Source: Arcobacter ellisii (GTDB taxonomy: Bacteria; Campylobacterota; Campylobacteria; Campylobacterales; Arcobacteraceae). From it: 64,000 nucleotides of DNA. The DNA lies in the NCBI RefSeq assembly GCF_003544915.1, contig NZ_CP032097.1:124001-188000 (forward strand), written 5' to 3'. The translations under genes were made by a program, and so were the position numbers. This document shows, one piece after another, positions 36,652-47,767 of the stretch (position 1 is the stretch's first letter; each line of letters starts with the position of its first letter). The notes beneath the pieces were generated by a model. The model was not told where the DNA came from and did no database searches. It saw nothing but the letters and a program-made list of their open reading frames with translations.

Positions 36652-37542
36652 TTATTTTTTCTTTTCAATATCAAGTTTTTTTCTTTTTTCCCAAAGAGAT
36701 TTTCTTGAAATTCCAAGTTTTTTAGAAAGTTCAGTATCAGGATATTTTCCTTGATATGAGATAACCATCATTTTAACATAATCATTTATTGTCATAATAT
36801 TTGAATTTCCTAATAAAACTTTTTCATTGTTAAACTCAATTCTTCTATAAGGGAAATCCTCTTCTTGCTCTAGTGTAGAAATTACACAATTTTTCTCTTC
36901 AATAAGTTTTACTAATTGTTCTTTTACATTTTTCTTTAAAGTATGATAATCAGTTAAATAAATAATAGTTTTACCTTGAACAGAATTTATTTGTTTTTGC
37001 CACGAAGATGAAGTTAATGAAATAAAACAAATAGGTAAATCCATTTTTCTTGCTAATTCAAAAACAAGTTTATCTGCACATTTTTGAGAGTTGCTTTCTA
37101 TTAAAGTTGGGAATGATGGTGGAAGTAGAATTTCACTTGTATCAATATCCGACATAGTAAAGTTAAAATAATCTCTTAAAGTTTGTAACTCCCTTCTAAT
37201 ACTTCTACACTCTTTATAGTGATAAATCTTTCTTACAAGTTCATCCATTATAAATGGTTTCATAATATAATCTTTTGCACCATCTTTAATAGGATTTGTT
37301 ACTGTTTCATCTGAAATATAAGAAACTAAAAGAAGAATAATAGAAGTTTCACTATATCGTTTGATGATATTTTTACATAAACTAGAAGGAAGGGAAGTTG
37401 AAAGCAAGATAGTATCGTAATCTTTTGTTAGATTATCAATATTTGGTGATTCGATATAATCACAACTATGTCCATCATCAAGTAATCTTGAAACAACTTT
37501 TTGTGCTAGATAGATTTCATTTTCGATAATTAATATATTCAT
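36652..37542 (-). CDS. HP1021-like atypical orphan response regulator
   Basis: 296 aa from ATG 37542; a TTG-started longer form from 37554 is possible, but the ATG gives an ATGA overlap with ispDF. N-terminal receiver-like domain: MNILIIENE, then YDTILLSTSLP where the usual phospho-accepting Asp is Ser, and YIMKPF with the conserved Lys. Central part is a degraded NtrC-like region; a Fis-type HTH closes it (LSKKLGISRKSLWEKRKKLD). HP1021 of H. pylori and Cj1608 are such regulators and also sit next to ispDF (family knowledge); they act on oriC-DnaA interaction and redox or stress genes without phosphorylation. Confidence 0.83.
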   Translation of the reverse strand: MNILIIENEIYLAQKVVSRLLDDGHSCDYIESPNIDNLTKDYDTILLSTSLPSSLCKNIIKRYSETSIILLLVSYISDETVTNPIKDGAKDYIMKPFIMDELVRKIYHYKECRSIRRELQTLRDYFNFTMSDIDTSEILLPPSFPTLIESNSQKCADKLVFELARKMDLPICFISLTSSSWQKQINSVQGKTIIYLTDYHTLKKNVKEQLVKLIEEKNCVISTLEQEEDFPYRRIEFNNEKVLLGNSNIMTINDYVKMMVISYQGKYPDTELSKKLGISRKSLWEKRKKLDIEKKK

Positions 37543-38663
37543 TTTTGTTTCCAATTATAATATTTCAATGTAGCAATACTTTGTACAGCAACTCCTTCAG
37601 CTCTACCAATAAATCCAAGCTTTTCCGCAGTTGTAGCTTTGATATTAATAAACTGTTTTTCAAGTCCTAAAAGTTTTGCCATTGAATTTTTTATATCATT
37701 TTTAAAGGGATTGATTTTTGGTTTTTGAGCAATAATAGTTAAATCAATATTTACTATTTCATAACCAACATTATTAACAAAAGTTACAATCTCCTCTAAT
37801 AAAATTTTTGAATCAATTCCTTTATACTTCTCATCAGTATCAGGGAAAAATTCACCAATATCTCCAGCTCCACATGCTCCTAATAATGCATCAATAACTG
37901 AATGAATTAAAACATCACCATCACTATGTGCTTTGAAACCATAATCATAAGGAAGTTTTATTCCTCCAAGATACATCTCTTTATTTTCTTCAAATGCATG
38001 AATATCAAAACCTGTACCTGTAAAGAAATTATTTGATGGTTCTTTTAGACATGGTAAATCATCTAATTCATTACCTAAAGTTAATTTCTTACTATCAATA
38101 CTACCTTGAACATATTTTATTGTTCCATTTATATTTTTAATAGCAGAACTTTCATCGGTAAATTCAATTTTTGTATTTAATGCAGTTTTTAATATTTGAG
38201 TATTTGAAAGTTGAGGAGTTTGGATTAGTTTTACATTGTCTCTATTGATTGTTTGATTTTCATATATAACAGTGTCTGTAACATTTAAAATGGGTACGAT
38301 ACAATCAGCATTTTGTTTTTCTGTTAAAAGAGATTCAATTACACTTCTGGGGATACATGCCCTTGCAACATCACTTATCATCACATATTTTGTTTTTACA
38401 AATTCTAAGCAATTTAAAATTGATTGTTGTCTTGTATCTCCACCTTTGACAAAAATAAAGTCATCGGTAAAATTTTTCATGTAATTTAATTCTTTTTCAC
38501 TTGAGGCAACAATTACTTTATCAAATGATGAAAAAGTTTTAAGTCTTTTTGTAACATTTAGCCATAAAGGTTCATCTTTGATTCTTAACCACTGTTTTTT
38601 TGTTTTGTGTTCAAATCTTGAAGAATTACCAGCACAAAGAACTATCAATGTAACATCAAACAA
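37539..38663 (-). CDS. ispDF: Bifunctional IspD/IspF isoprenoid enzyme
   Basis: 374 aa fusion of CDP-ME synthase (IspD; LCAGNSSRFEHKTKKQWLRI at the start) and MECDP synthase (IspF; GTGFDIHAFEENKEMYLGG, HSDGDVLIHSVIDALLGA, ATTAEKLGFIGRAEGVAV). The D-x-H and H ligands for zinc in IspF are intact. The fusion is common in Campylobacterota and alphaproteobacteria. Overlaps the HP1021-like gene by ATGA. Confidence 0.95.
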   Translation of the reverse strand: MFDVTLIVLCAGNSSRFEHKTKKQWLRIKDEPLWLNVTKRLKTFSSFDKVIVASSEKELNYMKNFTDDFIFVKGGDTRQQSILNCLEFVKTKYVMISDVARACIPRSVIESLLTEKQNADCIVPILNVTDTVIYENQTINRDNVKLIQTPQLSNTQILKTALNTKIEFTDESSAIKNINGTIKYVQGSIDSKKLTLGNELDDLPCLKEPSNNFFTGTGFDIHAFEENKEMYLGGIKLPYDYGFKAHSDGDVLIHSVIDALLGACGAGDIGEFFPDTDEKYKGIDSKILLEEIVTFVNNVGYEIVNIDLTIIAQKPKINPFKNDIKNSMAKLLGLEKQFINIKATTAEKLGFIGRAEGVAVQSIATLKYYNWKQK

Positions 38664-38711
38664 TAAAGACTCCTTTGAGTAAAAAAGTTACAAATTATAG
38701 TATATTGTTAC

Positions 38712-39542
38712 TTAGCTTTTGTTAAGACTATTCTTAATTACTTCTTTTATTACATTAATTGAGTTTATAAAATGTTCAACATCAAAATTATATTCAACAA
38801 CTTTTTCTAGTGCTTTTTCAATATTTCTTTCACTTAATGGATATCTAATATCACATAAAATTTTTACAATTTGTAAAATTTGAGCTTTTTGTTTAAATGA
38901 TTCTGGACAATTTTCTATATCTTCTGCAAATGCAATAGGGAAAATTATATTATGGCTTAAATTCCAATGTTTAAAAATATTTGCAGTAATTCTTGCACAT
39001 GTAAATCCAGTAAATTTCTCTTCACATAAACTTGTATTTTTTGTCTCTTCTAACTCTTTTAAAAATTCTTCAGTCTTTTTTTCTTCTTGTATTACTTGAG
39101 AAATTACAAATTTACCAACTTCTTGTAAAAAAGCTGGAAGTAAAAGTTCATTTTTTAAATCAAAATTTATATTAGCAACCCAAGTATTGACAATATTACT
39201 TGCAAGAGAACTTGTCAAAATAAAATCATCAGTGGTTACAGCATAAGCTAATAAATTTGATTTTACAGCTTGTGAAATTGAAGAACCAATTGCAACAGAA
39301 ATAGCAAATTTTATTCCTAAAAGGTTAATTGCTCTACTTAAAGTATCAACTTTACTTCTAAATCCAAACATACTAGAGTTTGCAATTTTTAATATATTAG
39401 CAACGATCAAAGGGTCTTTTTTTAAGATTTCAACTAATTTTTCACTATCTGTACTATCTTGTTTTCTAAAGTTATCAAGTTCAATTATATTTGCTGGTAA
39501 AGGAGGTAAAGATGTTATCTCTTTTAATATTTTCTTTTTCAT
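38712..39542 (-). CDS. HDOD-domain signalling protein
   Basis: 276 aa, almost entirely one HDOD domain: EITSLPPLPANIIELDNFRK, EILKKDPLIVANILKIANSS, INLLGIKFAISVAIGSSI and FLQEVGKFVISQVI. HDOD proteins lack the metal-binding HD pair and are linked to signalling and motility. It sits 48 nt upstream of ispDF and 14 nt after the large unknown gene. Role undefined. Confidence 0.87.
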   Translation of the reverse strand: MKKKILKEITSLPPLPANIIELDNFRKQDSTDSEKLVEILKKDPLIVANILKIANSSMFGFRSKVDTLSRAINLLGIKFAISVAIGSSISQAVKSNLLAYAVTTDDFILTSSLASNIVNTWVANINFDLKNELLLPAFLQEVGKFVISQVIQEEKKTEEFLKELEETKNTSLCEEKFTGFTCARITANIFKHWNLSHNIIFPIAFAEDIENCPESFKQKAQILQIVKILCDIRYPLSERNIEKALEKVVEYNFDVEHFINSINVIKEVIKNSLNKS

Positions 39543-39556
39543 ATATATCCTATATT

Positions 39557-41545
39557 TTAAAAAGTTAAATCGTCATCATCTAAAAGAAAAGAAGTTAAAT
39601 CTTTTTGATTAAAATGTTTAAAAATTTTACTTATTTCATCTTTTATAAATTTTTTATTATGCTCTAAAATTTTATAGAAACTATTTTCATGTATTTTAGG
39701 AAATAAAAAACAAATCAAATATTTATGGTCAATTTTTATAATATATTTTTCAAATTCAAAATCAAAGAAATCATTATGATTTGATTGAGAAATATGAATT
39801 TTACATAGATTATAAAAAACTTTTGTTGATAAAAATTGAGTTAAAATATTTATAGTTTCTTCTATATTCAAACTATTATTTTTTACTTTTTTATCTAAAA
39901 ATTCTAGTTCTTGATATAATTCAAAATCTTTTATAATAAAAAAATCATTTAAAAAACTTGTTCTTACATACTCTTTTGTAAAGTTAAAATTTTCCAATAA
40001 TTTATTATTTATTTTTTGATAATTGCTTTCTAAAATATCAAAATTATTTAATAAAATAAATAAGGCATATAAATCTTTTGCTTTGTTGATTTTTTTTTGA
40101 TGAGTTGAAAAAATCAATGATATATTTATAAAAATCTTTGAACAAATAGATACAAGATGGAAGTCAAAAGTATTCTGAAGAACATACGTTGAAATTTTCT
40201 CTAAAATAGTATTTAATTCATCATCAAATTTTGAATTTTTAAATTTATTGATAAAAAGATCAAAAATTGCTAATTTGAAAAATTCATGATAATCATTTTT
40301 TACAACTTTTGAATTTGTCAAGATTTGTGTAATATGACTATATTTAAAATCTTCAATATCAGATGCAAAAAAGAGTATTCTATAAATCGTTTCTAAATTT
40401 TTATTATCAAAATCTTTATCTGAAAGGATAAAATCTTCAATAACAAAATGATAATTTAATTTCTTCTCAAAATTTAGATTTGAATTATAATTGTAAAGTA
40501 AAGAACTAAGAAGAATTTTTTCTAATTCATTGATACTTTTAGGAATTACAATTTCATCTTCAAGTGAAAATTTTTTGAAATAAATTTTCAAAATTTTTTG
40601 AAAATAAGGATTATCTATAAAACGTGGAGAGTTCGGAATATCTCTTAATTTCTTAAGTAATTTTAATAAAAGAATAGAAGAGTAATTTTTAAATATTAGA
40701 AATTCGGAATTTTCCAAAATATCATCTTCAAAACCAAAATTATTGTTTTTTGAAAGTGTAAATCCATCTTCTTGTTTTTCTAAACATAAAAGATATCGTT
40801 CAAAACTTCTATCAAGGTCATCAACATCAATTAAAATCTCATCTAAATGAGAAAAATAGTACAAATATTTTCCTTGAAGATTATTTATTTTAGATAAATT
40901 GTCATTGCTTAAAGGAATTGTAAATTTAACAATATTTATTGTTTCTGTCATTAGTTCTATAATTTGATTAATATTTCTCTTTTTGATTAAATCAATAGAA
41001 TTTATAGTACAAAGTTGAATCAAAGTTTTTAATAAAATAATATATAAATCAAAAGTGAGTAAAAACAGCTCTTTTTTGTCAAAAAAGATTTTTTGTAAAT
41101 AATTTTCATAAAATCTAAAAACTTTTTCAATGGCCGTTAAATCATATTCATAGTATGAATTTAATATATATTCTTTTGAACCAATAGTCGAAATATAGGC
41201 TAAAACGTTTATATCTTTTATAAAATGAATATTGTCATCTTTTATCAAATTAATCAATTTTTTTTCTAAAAATTGATTAATTTGTTCTTTAAAAAAAATA
41301 TTATTTAAAAAAAGATTTTCTATATCAGAAGGTAGATTTTCTCTTTTTTTATGTAACTCTAAAACATAATTGATTATATATAAATAATTTTTTTCTGTGG
41401 AACTTATTAATTGATTTTCATTTTTTAAAATATTGTATTTATAGGCGATAGACATAATCTCATCAATGAATTTTTGTTGTAAAAATTCATTTTTTGTGTA
41501 TAAAGAGAAGTTTGGAGAATTATTTATTTGTTCATCATTTGACAT
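39557..41545 (-). CDS. Large helical protein of unknown function
   Basis: 662 aa, no signal peptide or clear TM segment, rich in Asn, Lys, Ile and Phe with a predicted all-helical character throughout. I see no catalytic motif and recognise no family. It is first in a minus-strand run with HDOD, ispDF, HP1021-like and pgpA. The C-terminal 150 residues (STKVFYNLCKIHISQSNHND, then FPKIHENSFYKILEHNKKFI) could be a separate small domain. An HDOD partner in signalling is only a guess from proximity. Confidence 0.6.
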   Translation of the reverse strand: MSNDEQINNSPNFSLYTKNEFLQQKFIDEIMSIAYKYNILKNENQLISSTEKNYLYIINYVLELHKKRENLPSDIENLFLNNIFFKEQINQFLEKKLINLIKDDNIHFIKDINVLAYISTIGSKEYILNSYYEYDLTAIEKVFRFYENYLQKIFFDKKELFLLTFDLYIILLKTLIQLCTINSIDLIKKRNINQIIELMTETINIVKFTIPLSNDNLSKINNLQGKYLYYFSHLDEILIDVDDLDRSFERYLLCLEKQEDGFTLSKNNNFGFEDDILENSEFLIFKNYSSILLLKLLKKLRDIPNSPRFIDNPYFQKILKIYFKKFSLEDEIVIPKSINELEKILLSSLLYNYNSNLNFEKKLNYHFVIEDFILSDKDFDNKNLETIYRILFFASDIEDFKYSHITQILTNSKVVKNDYHEFFKLAIFDLFINKFKNSKFDDELNTILEKISTYVLQNTFDFHLVSICSKIFINISLIFSTHQKKINKAKDLYALFILLNNFDILESNYQKINNKLLENFNFTKEYVRTSFLNDFFIIKDFELYQELEFLDKKVKNNSLNIEETINILTQFLSTKVFYNLCKIHISQSNHNDFFDFEFEKYIIKIDHKYLICFLFPKIHENSFYKILEHNKKFIKDEISKIFKHFNQKDLTSFLLDDDDLTF

Positions 41546-41654
41546 TACATAACCTCCAATGAAAAATTTATTATTTATTATATAGAAAAGAAACTTATAT
41601 GAATAATAATTTGAAAATATCCTAACTCATTAAGCTTATATAAATATATTTGGC

Positions 41655-41660
41655 TATAAT
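41655..41660 (+). promoter_or_regulatory. Predicted -10 box for thiC
   Basis: TATAAT in ATTTGGCTATAATC, 37 nt before the ATG. The 152-nt upstream stretch shows no thiamine-pyrophosphate riboswitch pattern (no CTGAGA element), so control by another means is likely. Confidence 0.6.
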
Positions 41661-41688
41661 CTACTTACAATTTAATAAAATATTATAG

Positions 41689-43069
<1,381 letters not shown>

Positions 43070-43116
43070 ATTTAAAATATAATGTCAAGACTTTTAAATA
43101 TTATAAGGAATGTTAT

Positions 43117-44307
43117 ATGGCTAATGTAGAAACTATTAAAAAAGAATTAGAAAATATTAAATATCCAGGCTTTGCAAAGTCTATTGTAGAGTTTGGATTT
43201 GTAAAAGATATACAAGTAGATGGAACGAACTGTTCTATCTATCTTGATATTACTTCAACAGCTCCTGAAGTAGAAGCTCAGTTAAGAAAAGAGATTACAG
43301 CTCAGTTGGCTTCAATTGGAATAAATGCAACTCTTAATTTTAATAAACCAAAAGAACAAGTACAACAAAGTAATAGTGTAAGTGGTAAAAATATAGCTCC
43401 ACAAATTAAAAAAGTTGTAATGGTAAGTTCAGGAAAAGGTGGAGTTGGTAAATCAACTACAACTGTTAATTTAGCAGTTGCATCTGCAATGCAAGGTAAA
43501 AGAGTTGGTATTTTAGATGCTGATATTTATGGACCAAATATTCCAAGAATGATGGGATTAAATGGTAAAGAGGTGGAAATTGTTGGAGATAAAGCAAAAC
43601 CATTAAATGCATATGGAGTCGATGTAATGTCAATGGGTATGCTTATGGAAGAAGGGCAAGCTCTTATTTGGAGAGGTGCTATGATTATGAAAGCTATCCA
43701 ACAACTTTTAAGAGATATCTTATGGGAAGAGTTAGATATTTTATTTATTGATATGCCTCCAGGAACTGGTGATGCTCAATTAACTTTAGCACAAAGTGTA
43801 CCTGTAAGTGCTGGTATTAATGTTACAACTCCTCAACATGTTGCTCTTGATGATTCAAGAAGATCTTTAGATATGTTTAAAAAACTTCATATCCCAGTTG
43901 CTGGAATTGTTGAAAATATGAGTGGATTTATCTGTCCTTCATGTAAAACTGAATCTGATATTTTTGGAATGGGAACTTGTGAAGAGTTAGCAAAACAATA
44001 TAATACACAAGTATTAGGAAATCTTCCTATTGAACCTGCTATTAGAGAAGGTGGAGATAGTGGAAAACCTGTAGTTTATTTTAATCCAGAGTCAATTTCT
44101 GCAAAAAGATATATGATAGCTGCTGATAAATTAATACAATTTTTAGCAAGTATTGATGATAACATTGATAATTCTGCAATTCAACCAATTATGCCAGCAG
44201 GTGTAAGTGCTTGTTCAACTGAAGGTCAAAAAATAAAAGCTGAACATGAAGCAGCTCAAAAAGCTAAAAGTAGTGGAAGTTGTGGAACTGGATGTGGTTG
44301 TCACTAA
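43117..44307 (+). CDS. mrp: Mrp/ApbC Fe-S cluster carrier ATPase
   Basis: 396 aa. N-terminal MIP18-like domain (PGFAKSIVEFGFVKDIQVDG), P-loop SSGKGGVGKSTTTVNLAVA (about 105-120), VENMSGFICPSCK with the cluster-binding CxxC, and a Cys-rich tail SCGTGCGCH. Loads Fe-S clusters onto apoproteins; ThiC, just upstream, is a known client type. TATAAT at 43078-43083 gives it a promoter of its own. Confidence 0.95.
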   Translation: MANVETIKKELENIKYPGFAKSIVEFGFVKDIQVDGTNCSIYLDITSTAPEVEAQLRKEITAQLASIGINATLNFNKPKEQVQQSNSVSGKNIAPQIKKVVMVSSGKGGVGKSTTTVNLAVASAMQGKRVGILDADIYGPNIPRMMGLNGKEVEIVGDKAKPLNAYGVDVMSMGMLMEEGQALIWRGAMIMKAIQQLLRDILWEELDILFIDMPPGTGDAQLTLAQSVPVSAGINVTTPQHVALDDSRRSLDMFKKLHIPVAGIVENMSGFICPSCKTESDIFGMGTCEELAKQYNTQVLGNLPIEPAIREGGDSGKPVVYFNPESISAKRYMIAADKLIQFLASIDDNIDNSAIQPIMPAGVSACSTEGQKIKAEHEAAQKAKSSGSCGTGCGCH

Positions 44308-44313
44308 TTAAAT

Positions 44314-44339
44314 AAAAAAAGAGTATTTACTCTTTTTTT
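44314..44339. terminator. Bidirectional terminator after mrp
   Basis: A7-GAGTA / TACTC-T7 hairpin with a 2-nt centre, between convergent genes. Confidence 0.8.
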
Positions 44340-44595
44340 ATCCACATTTATAATATTCTTCAAATAATTCTTCAACTTTTTCTGTTACAAGTTTTTCATG
44401 CCAATTATGTCTTTTTGCAAATACTTTAATTTCAGATTCCCTTTGTTCTTCTGAACAGAAAAAATATAATTTCTTAACAAATGGTTTAGGTACAGATATT
44501 ACAATCTTTTGAAAAAAGCTCTCTTTACATTCGGCTGAACAAAAAACCTTTGAAATAGGTATTTTTTTAGAGCAGTATTGACAATTATTTGTCAT
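44338..44595 (-). CDS. Small zinc-ribbon protein
   Basis: 85 aa. Four Cys in the N-terminal part, CQYC...FCSAEC, form a treble-clef or zinc-ribbon pattern of the type CxxC-x12-CxxxC, followed by a helical, Lys/Glu-rich region (KVFAKRHNWHEKLVTEKVEE). No signal peptide. Its promoter carries an inverted repeat also found before ribA, which hints at metal-responsive control (inference). Function unknown. Confidence 0.72.
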   Translation of the reverse strand: MTNNCQYCSKKIPISKVFCSAECKESFFQKIVISVPKPFVKKLYFFCSEEQRESEIKVFAKRHNWHEKLVTEKVEELFEEYYKCG

Positions 44596-44623
44596 AATAA
44601 CTCCTTTTTTATTTTAATTTTTA

Positions 44624-44661
44624 ATTATAACAAGTGAGAATTAAATGCAACTTACTTGCAT
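44624..44661 (-). promoter_or_regulatory. Promoter of the zinc-ribbon gene with a 17-bp inverted repeat
   Basis: Minus strand: ATGCAAGTAAGTTGCAT (44661-44645), 15 nt, then TATAAT (44629-44624). The repeat covers the -35 position. The ribA promoter has the same layout. Confidence 0.65.
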
Positions 44662-44677
44662 TTATATTAATAAAAAA

Positions 44678-45361
44678 TCAAGAATCTTTTCTTGAATTTT
44701 TTTCTTCAATTCCTGAAATTCCAAATCTTCTAGCTAACTCTTGTTTAACTCTATCAGGACTGATATTTTTACTTGCAAGGGCAACTAATACATGATAAGT
44801 TATATCTGCTGCTTCATAAATTATCTCATCAGTATTATCATCTTTAATTGCAAAGGTAAATTCACCAGACTCTTCTACGATTTTTTTCAACATAGAATTT
44901 TGTTTACCTTGTAAAAGTTTTGCTGTATATGATTTTGTCGGGTCATCATTTTTTCTTTCACAAATTGTATGATATAAAGTATCAATTATGCCATAAGCAG
45001 CTGTTGTATTAATTTCAACATCACTTATAGTTTCATTTGTATTAAGATTTGTGAAAAAACAAGATTTTCTTCCTGTATGACAAGCAACACCCTTTTGATT
45101 AACTTTTAAAAGTAAAGTATCATTATCACAATCTACTAAAATTTCAACAATTTCTTGTAGGTGATTTGAACTTTCACCTTTTTTCCAAATTCTTTGTTTG
45201 CTTCTACTAAAATAGTGAGCATAATTTGTTTTAATTGTTAATTCTAAAGCTTCTTGATTCATATAAGCAAGCATTAAAACTTCATTTGTTTTGCTATCTT
45301 GTGTAATTACAGGAATTAGATTATCCATCTTTTCCCAGTCAATTTTATCTAGTTGTTTCAT
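44678..45361 (-). CDS. hisIE: Bifunctional HisI/HisE histidine-synthesis enzyme
   Basis: Start chosen at ATG 45361 ([19 protein letters not shown]), which follows AAAGG; a longer TTG-started form would run into the upstream gene. 227 aa: HisI part with [37 protein letters not shown] and TGRKSCFF (Cys and His zinc ligands), then HisE part with [20 protein letters not shown] and [18 protein letters not shown]. Carries out steps 2 and 3 of histidine synthesis. Confidence 0.94.
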   Translation of the reverse strand: MKQLDKIDWEKMDNLIPVITQDSKTNEVLMLAYMNQEALELTIKTNYAHYFSRSKQRIWKKGESSNHLQEIVEILVDCDNDTLLLKVNQKGVACHTGRKSCFFTNLNTNETISDVEINTTAAYGIIDTLYHTICERKNDDPTKSYTAKLLQGKQNSMLKKIVEESGEFTFAIKDDNTDEIIYEAADITYHVLVALASKNISPDRVKQELARRFGISGIEEKNSRKDS

Positions 45362-45374
45362 TATATATTTACCT

Positions 45375-45635
45375 TTAGAATTTTGTACCAACATCTATTT
45401 TTATTCCATCGATGGTCATTAATTCTTTATTTATATCAATATTTATTCCAAAATCATAATTAGATTTTATTTCAAAATCTTTATTCTCTTTATATTTGTT
45501 TATTTCTTCATATTTTAGATTTTCATTGTATTTAATTTCTGGTTTAATTTTTAGAACTGATTCAATATTTTCTGCATATAAAAAATCAACAAATATAAAA
45601 AAGATAGTTGAAATTATTATAAATTTTTTTTTCAT
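45375..45635 (-). CDS. Small exported protein of unknown function
   Basis: 86 aa with a signal peptide ([21 protein letters not shown]). The mature 65 residues are highly charged with a short C-terminal beta-like segment ([20 protein letters not shown]). No family recognised. It lies between the SPFH protein and hisIE, 13 nt before the latter, in the same direction. Confidence 0.6.
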   Translation of the reverse strand: MKKKFIIISTIFFIFVDFLYAENIESVLKIKPEIKYNENLKYEEINKYKENKDFEIKSNYDFGINIDINKELMTIDGIKIDVGTKF

Positions 45636-45670
45636 TGTTTTAAGAAGCAGATTTTTCTGCTTCTTTTAAT

Positions 45671-46741
45671 TTATTGGTTAATTGCTGCATCTCTTGATTT
45701 GTCTTTTGTATCAACCCAAATATTTGGAGTTGAACCACCAGGAGTTAAGAAAATCTTAGCATCTTTGTTTTCTCTAAGTGCTTCGTTGAATTTTCCTTGA
45801 ACTTCAATTTGTTGCATTTGTAAAAGAGTAGGTGTTAAAGATAATGCTATCTCTTTATTTGCTGCTGCTTGTGCTTTTGCTTCAATTGTTACAGCATCTG
45901 CTCTACCTTGTGCTTCAATTCTTTTTGCTTCAGCTTCTCCACTTGCAAGAGCGGCTCTTTTCTCTGCTTCTTGTTTTGCTCTTAAAACTTCGTATCTAAC
46001 TCTTTCAGATTCTTGGTTTGCAATTTGAACTCTTTCAATTTGCTCTTTGATTTTTGGAGGTAAAACAATCTCTCTTAATTGAACAGATTCAACACTTACA
46101 GGTTTTCCCTCTAATGCTTCAATTTGTCCTCTAACCCCTTGCTCAATCATAGTTGCAATTTCATTTCTTTTTGTTGGTAATTCTTCTGCATTAAATCCAC
46201 CAACAACGTTTCTTACAACATTTCTTACAACTGGGTTTACAATTTTATCTTCCCATGAAAGTCCCCATGTTGCGATTGTAAATGGTGCACCAGATGCTGT
46301 TAATCTATATTGAACTGTTAATTCAATAGAAACTGGTAATCCTCTTGCATCAAGGATATTGATTGCTGGATTTATTTTAATACCAGGGTCGAAACCACTC
46401 ATCTCTTCAACACTTCTATAATTTAAAAGTCTTACTTTAGTATCTACAATAATAACTTTTTGGAATACTGGAATATAGAAATGAAAACCTGGATTTAAAG
46501 GAGTTTCATCATATTTTCCTGTTGTTGCTTTAATACCAACTTGTCCAGATTCGATAATTACAAATGGTTTAAATAAAAATAAAGCTCCTAGGATAATGAT
46601 AACTACATATATCATTCCTGCTTTTTTCCCAAAATTTTTAAAAAATTCTGGCGCTTCAAAAGGTGGTTGATAGTTTCCTCCACCATTTGAACCTCCATTA
46701 TTTTGTTGTCGGTTTTTAAAATAGTCGTTGTCTATAGGCAT
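45671..46741 (-). CDS. SPFH/prohibitin-family membrane protein
   Basis: 356 aa: Gly/Asn-rich cytoplasmic N-terminus, one TM (about 42-62, IYVVIIILGALFLFKPFVII), SPFH domain with ESGQVGIKATTGKYDETPLN and LNPGFHFYIPVFQKVIIVDT, then a long Ala/Glu coiled coil (about 240-310). The family (HflK/HflC, prohibitin) forms oligomeric rings that steer FtsH. Only one such gene here, where enterobacteria have the HflKC pair. Confidence 0.9.
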   Translation of the reverse strand: MPIDNDYFKNRQQNNGGSNGGGNYQPPFEAPEFFKNFGKKAGMIYVVIIILGALFLFKPFVIIESGQVGIKATTGKYDETPLNPGFHFYIPVFQKVIIVDTKVRLLNYRSVEEMSGFDPGIKINPAINILDARGLPVSIELTVQYRLTASGAPFTIATWGLSWEDKIVNPVVRNVVRNVVGGFNAEELPTKRNEIATMIEQGVRGQIEALEGKPVSVESVQLREIVLPPKIKEQIERVQIANQESERVRYEVLRAKQEAEKRAALASGEAEAKRIEAQGRADAVTIEAKAQAAANKEIALSLTPTLLQMQQIEVQGKFNEALRENKDAKIFLTPGGSTPNIWVDTKDKSRDAAINQ

Positions 46742-46786
46742 TTTTTTCCTTATTAAAAATATTTAATTATTTAATAATAGTTAAGA

Positions 46787-47707
46787 TTAGTTAACGTATG
46801 TTAAATATCTTAAATATTTTTCATTTTTTCCAGCAACTACATCGAAATAAGCAGATTGAATTTTTTCTGTAATTGGACCTCTTGAACCACATCCAATAAC
46901 TCTTGCATCTACATCTCTAATAGGAGTAATTTCAGCTGCAGTTCCTGTAAAGAATGCTTCATCTGCAATGTAAACTTCTTCTCTACTAATTCTTCTTCTA
47001 ACAACTTCAATTCCCATATCACCAGCTAATTCAATTACAGTTGCTTGAGTAATTGATTCTAAAGAGTTGTCATTTGGAGGAGTGATTAATTTTCCGTCTC
47101 TAACGATAAAGAAACAAGCACCTGAAGCCTCAGCGATATAACCTTGGTCATCTCTTAATAATGCTTCATCATATCCAGCTTCAACTGCTTCATATTTTGC
47201 CATTTGAGAGTTTAAGTAGTTTGCAACTGCTTTTGCTTTTCCCATTCCTGAAGTATTTGGAGTTCTTGTGAAAGATGAGATTTTAACTCTAACACCTTTT
47301 TTAAGACCTTCTTCTCCTAAATATGCTCCCCATTCCCAAGCAGCACAAGAAACTTTTACAGGCGCTTCTTTGTGATATAAACCCATTACTCCATAACCTA
47401 AATAAACTAAAGGTCTAATGTACGCACCTTCAAATAATTCATTTTTTTGTAATAATTCAATTTGTGCTTTATTTAATTCTTCTAAAGAAAAAGGAACATT
47501 CATTAATGTCATTTTTGAAGAATTTAATAATCTTTGTGTATGTTCATTAAGTTTGAAAATGGCACATCTTCCATCAACAGTTTTATATGCTTTAGTACCT
47601 TCAATTGCACCATTTCCATAGTGAAGCGTATGACTTAAAACATGCACGTTTGCATCATGCCAGTTTACAAATTCTCCATCCATCCATATATATTTTGCTT
47701 CAGTCAT
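46787..47707 (-). CDS. ilvE: Branched-chain amino-acid aminotransferase IlvE
   Basis: 306 aa class IV aminotransferase. WMDGEFVNWHDANVHVLSHT, HYGNGAIEGTKAYKT, the PLP Lys region GMGKAKAVANYLNSQMAKYE, and EASGACFFIVRDGKLITPP match IlvE. Last step in Val, Leu and Ile synthesis. Own promoter region shared with the divergent lipoprotein gene. Confidence 0.95.
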   Translation of the reverse strand: MTEAKYIWMDGEFVNWHDANVHVLSHTLHYGNGAIEGTKAYKTVDGRCAIFKLNEHTQRLLNSSKMTLMNVPFSLEELNKAQIELLQKNELFEGAYIRPLVYLGYGVMGLYHKEAPVKVSCAAWEWGAYLGEEGLKKGVRVKISSFTRTPNTSGMGKAKAVANYLNSQMAKYEAVEAGYDEALLRDDQGYIAEASGACFFIVRDGKLITPPNDNSLESITQATVIELAGDMGIEVVRRRISREEVYIADEAFFTGTAAEITPIRDVDARVIGCGSRGPITEKIQSAYFDVVAGKNEKYLRYLTYVN

Positions 47708-47767
47708 TTGATAAATTCCTAATGATTAATTTTTTAGCTAATATTTTATCCAACAATATTAAAAATA

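Noticed and set aside
37543-37554. Longer HP1021-like form from TTG 37554
   Set aside because: The ATG at 37542 overlaps the ispDF stop as ATGA and starts the receiver strand MNILIIENE directly.
45362-45394. Longer hisIE form from a TTG at 45394
   Set aside because: It would overlap the upstream exported-protein gene; the ATG at 45361 begins exactly where HisI similarity begins and has AAAGG ahead.
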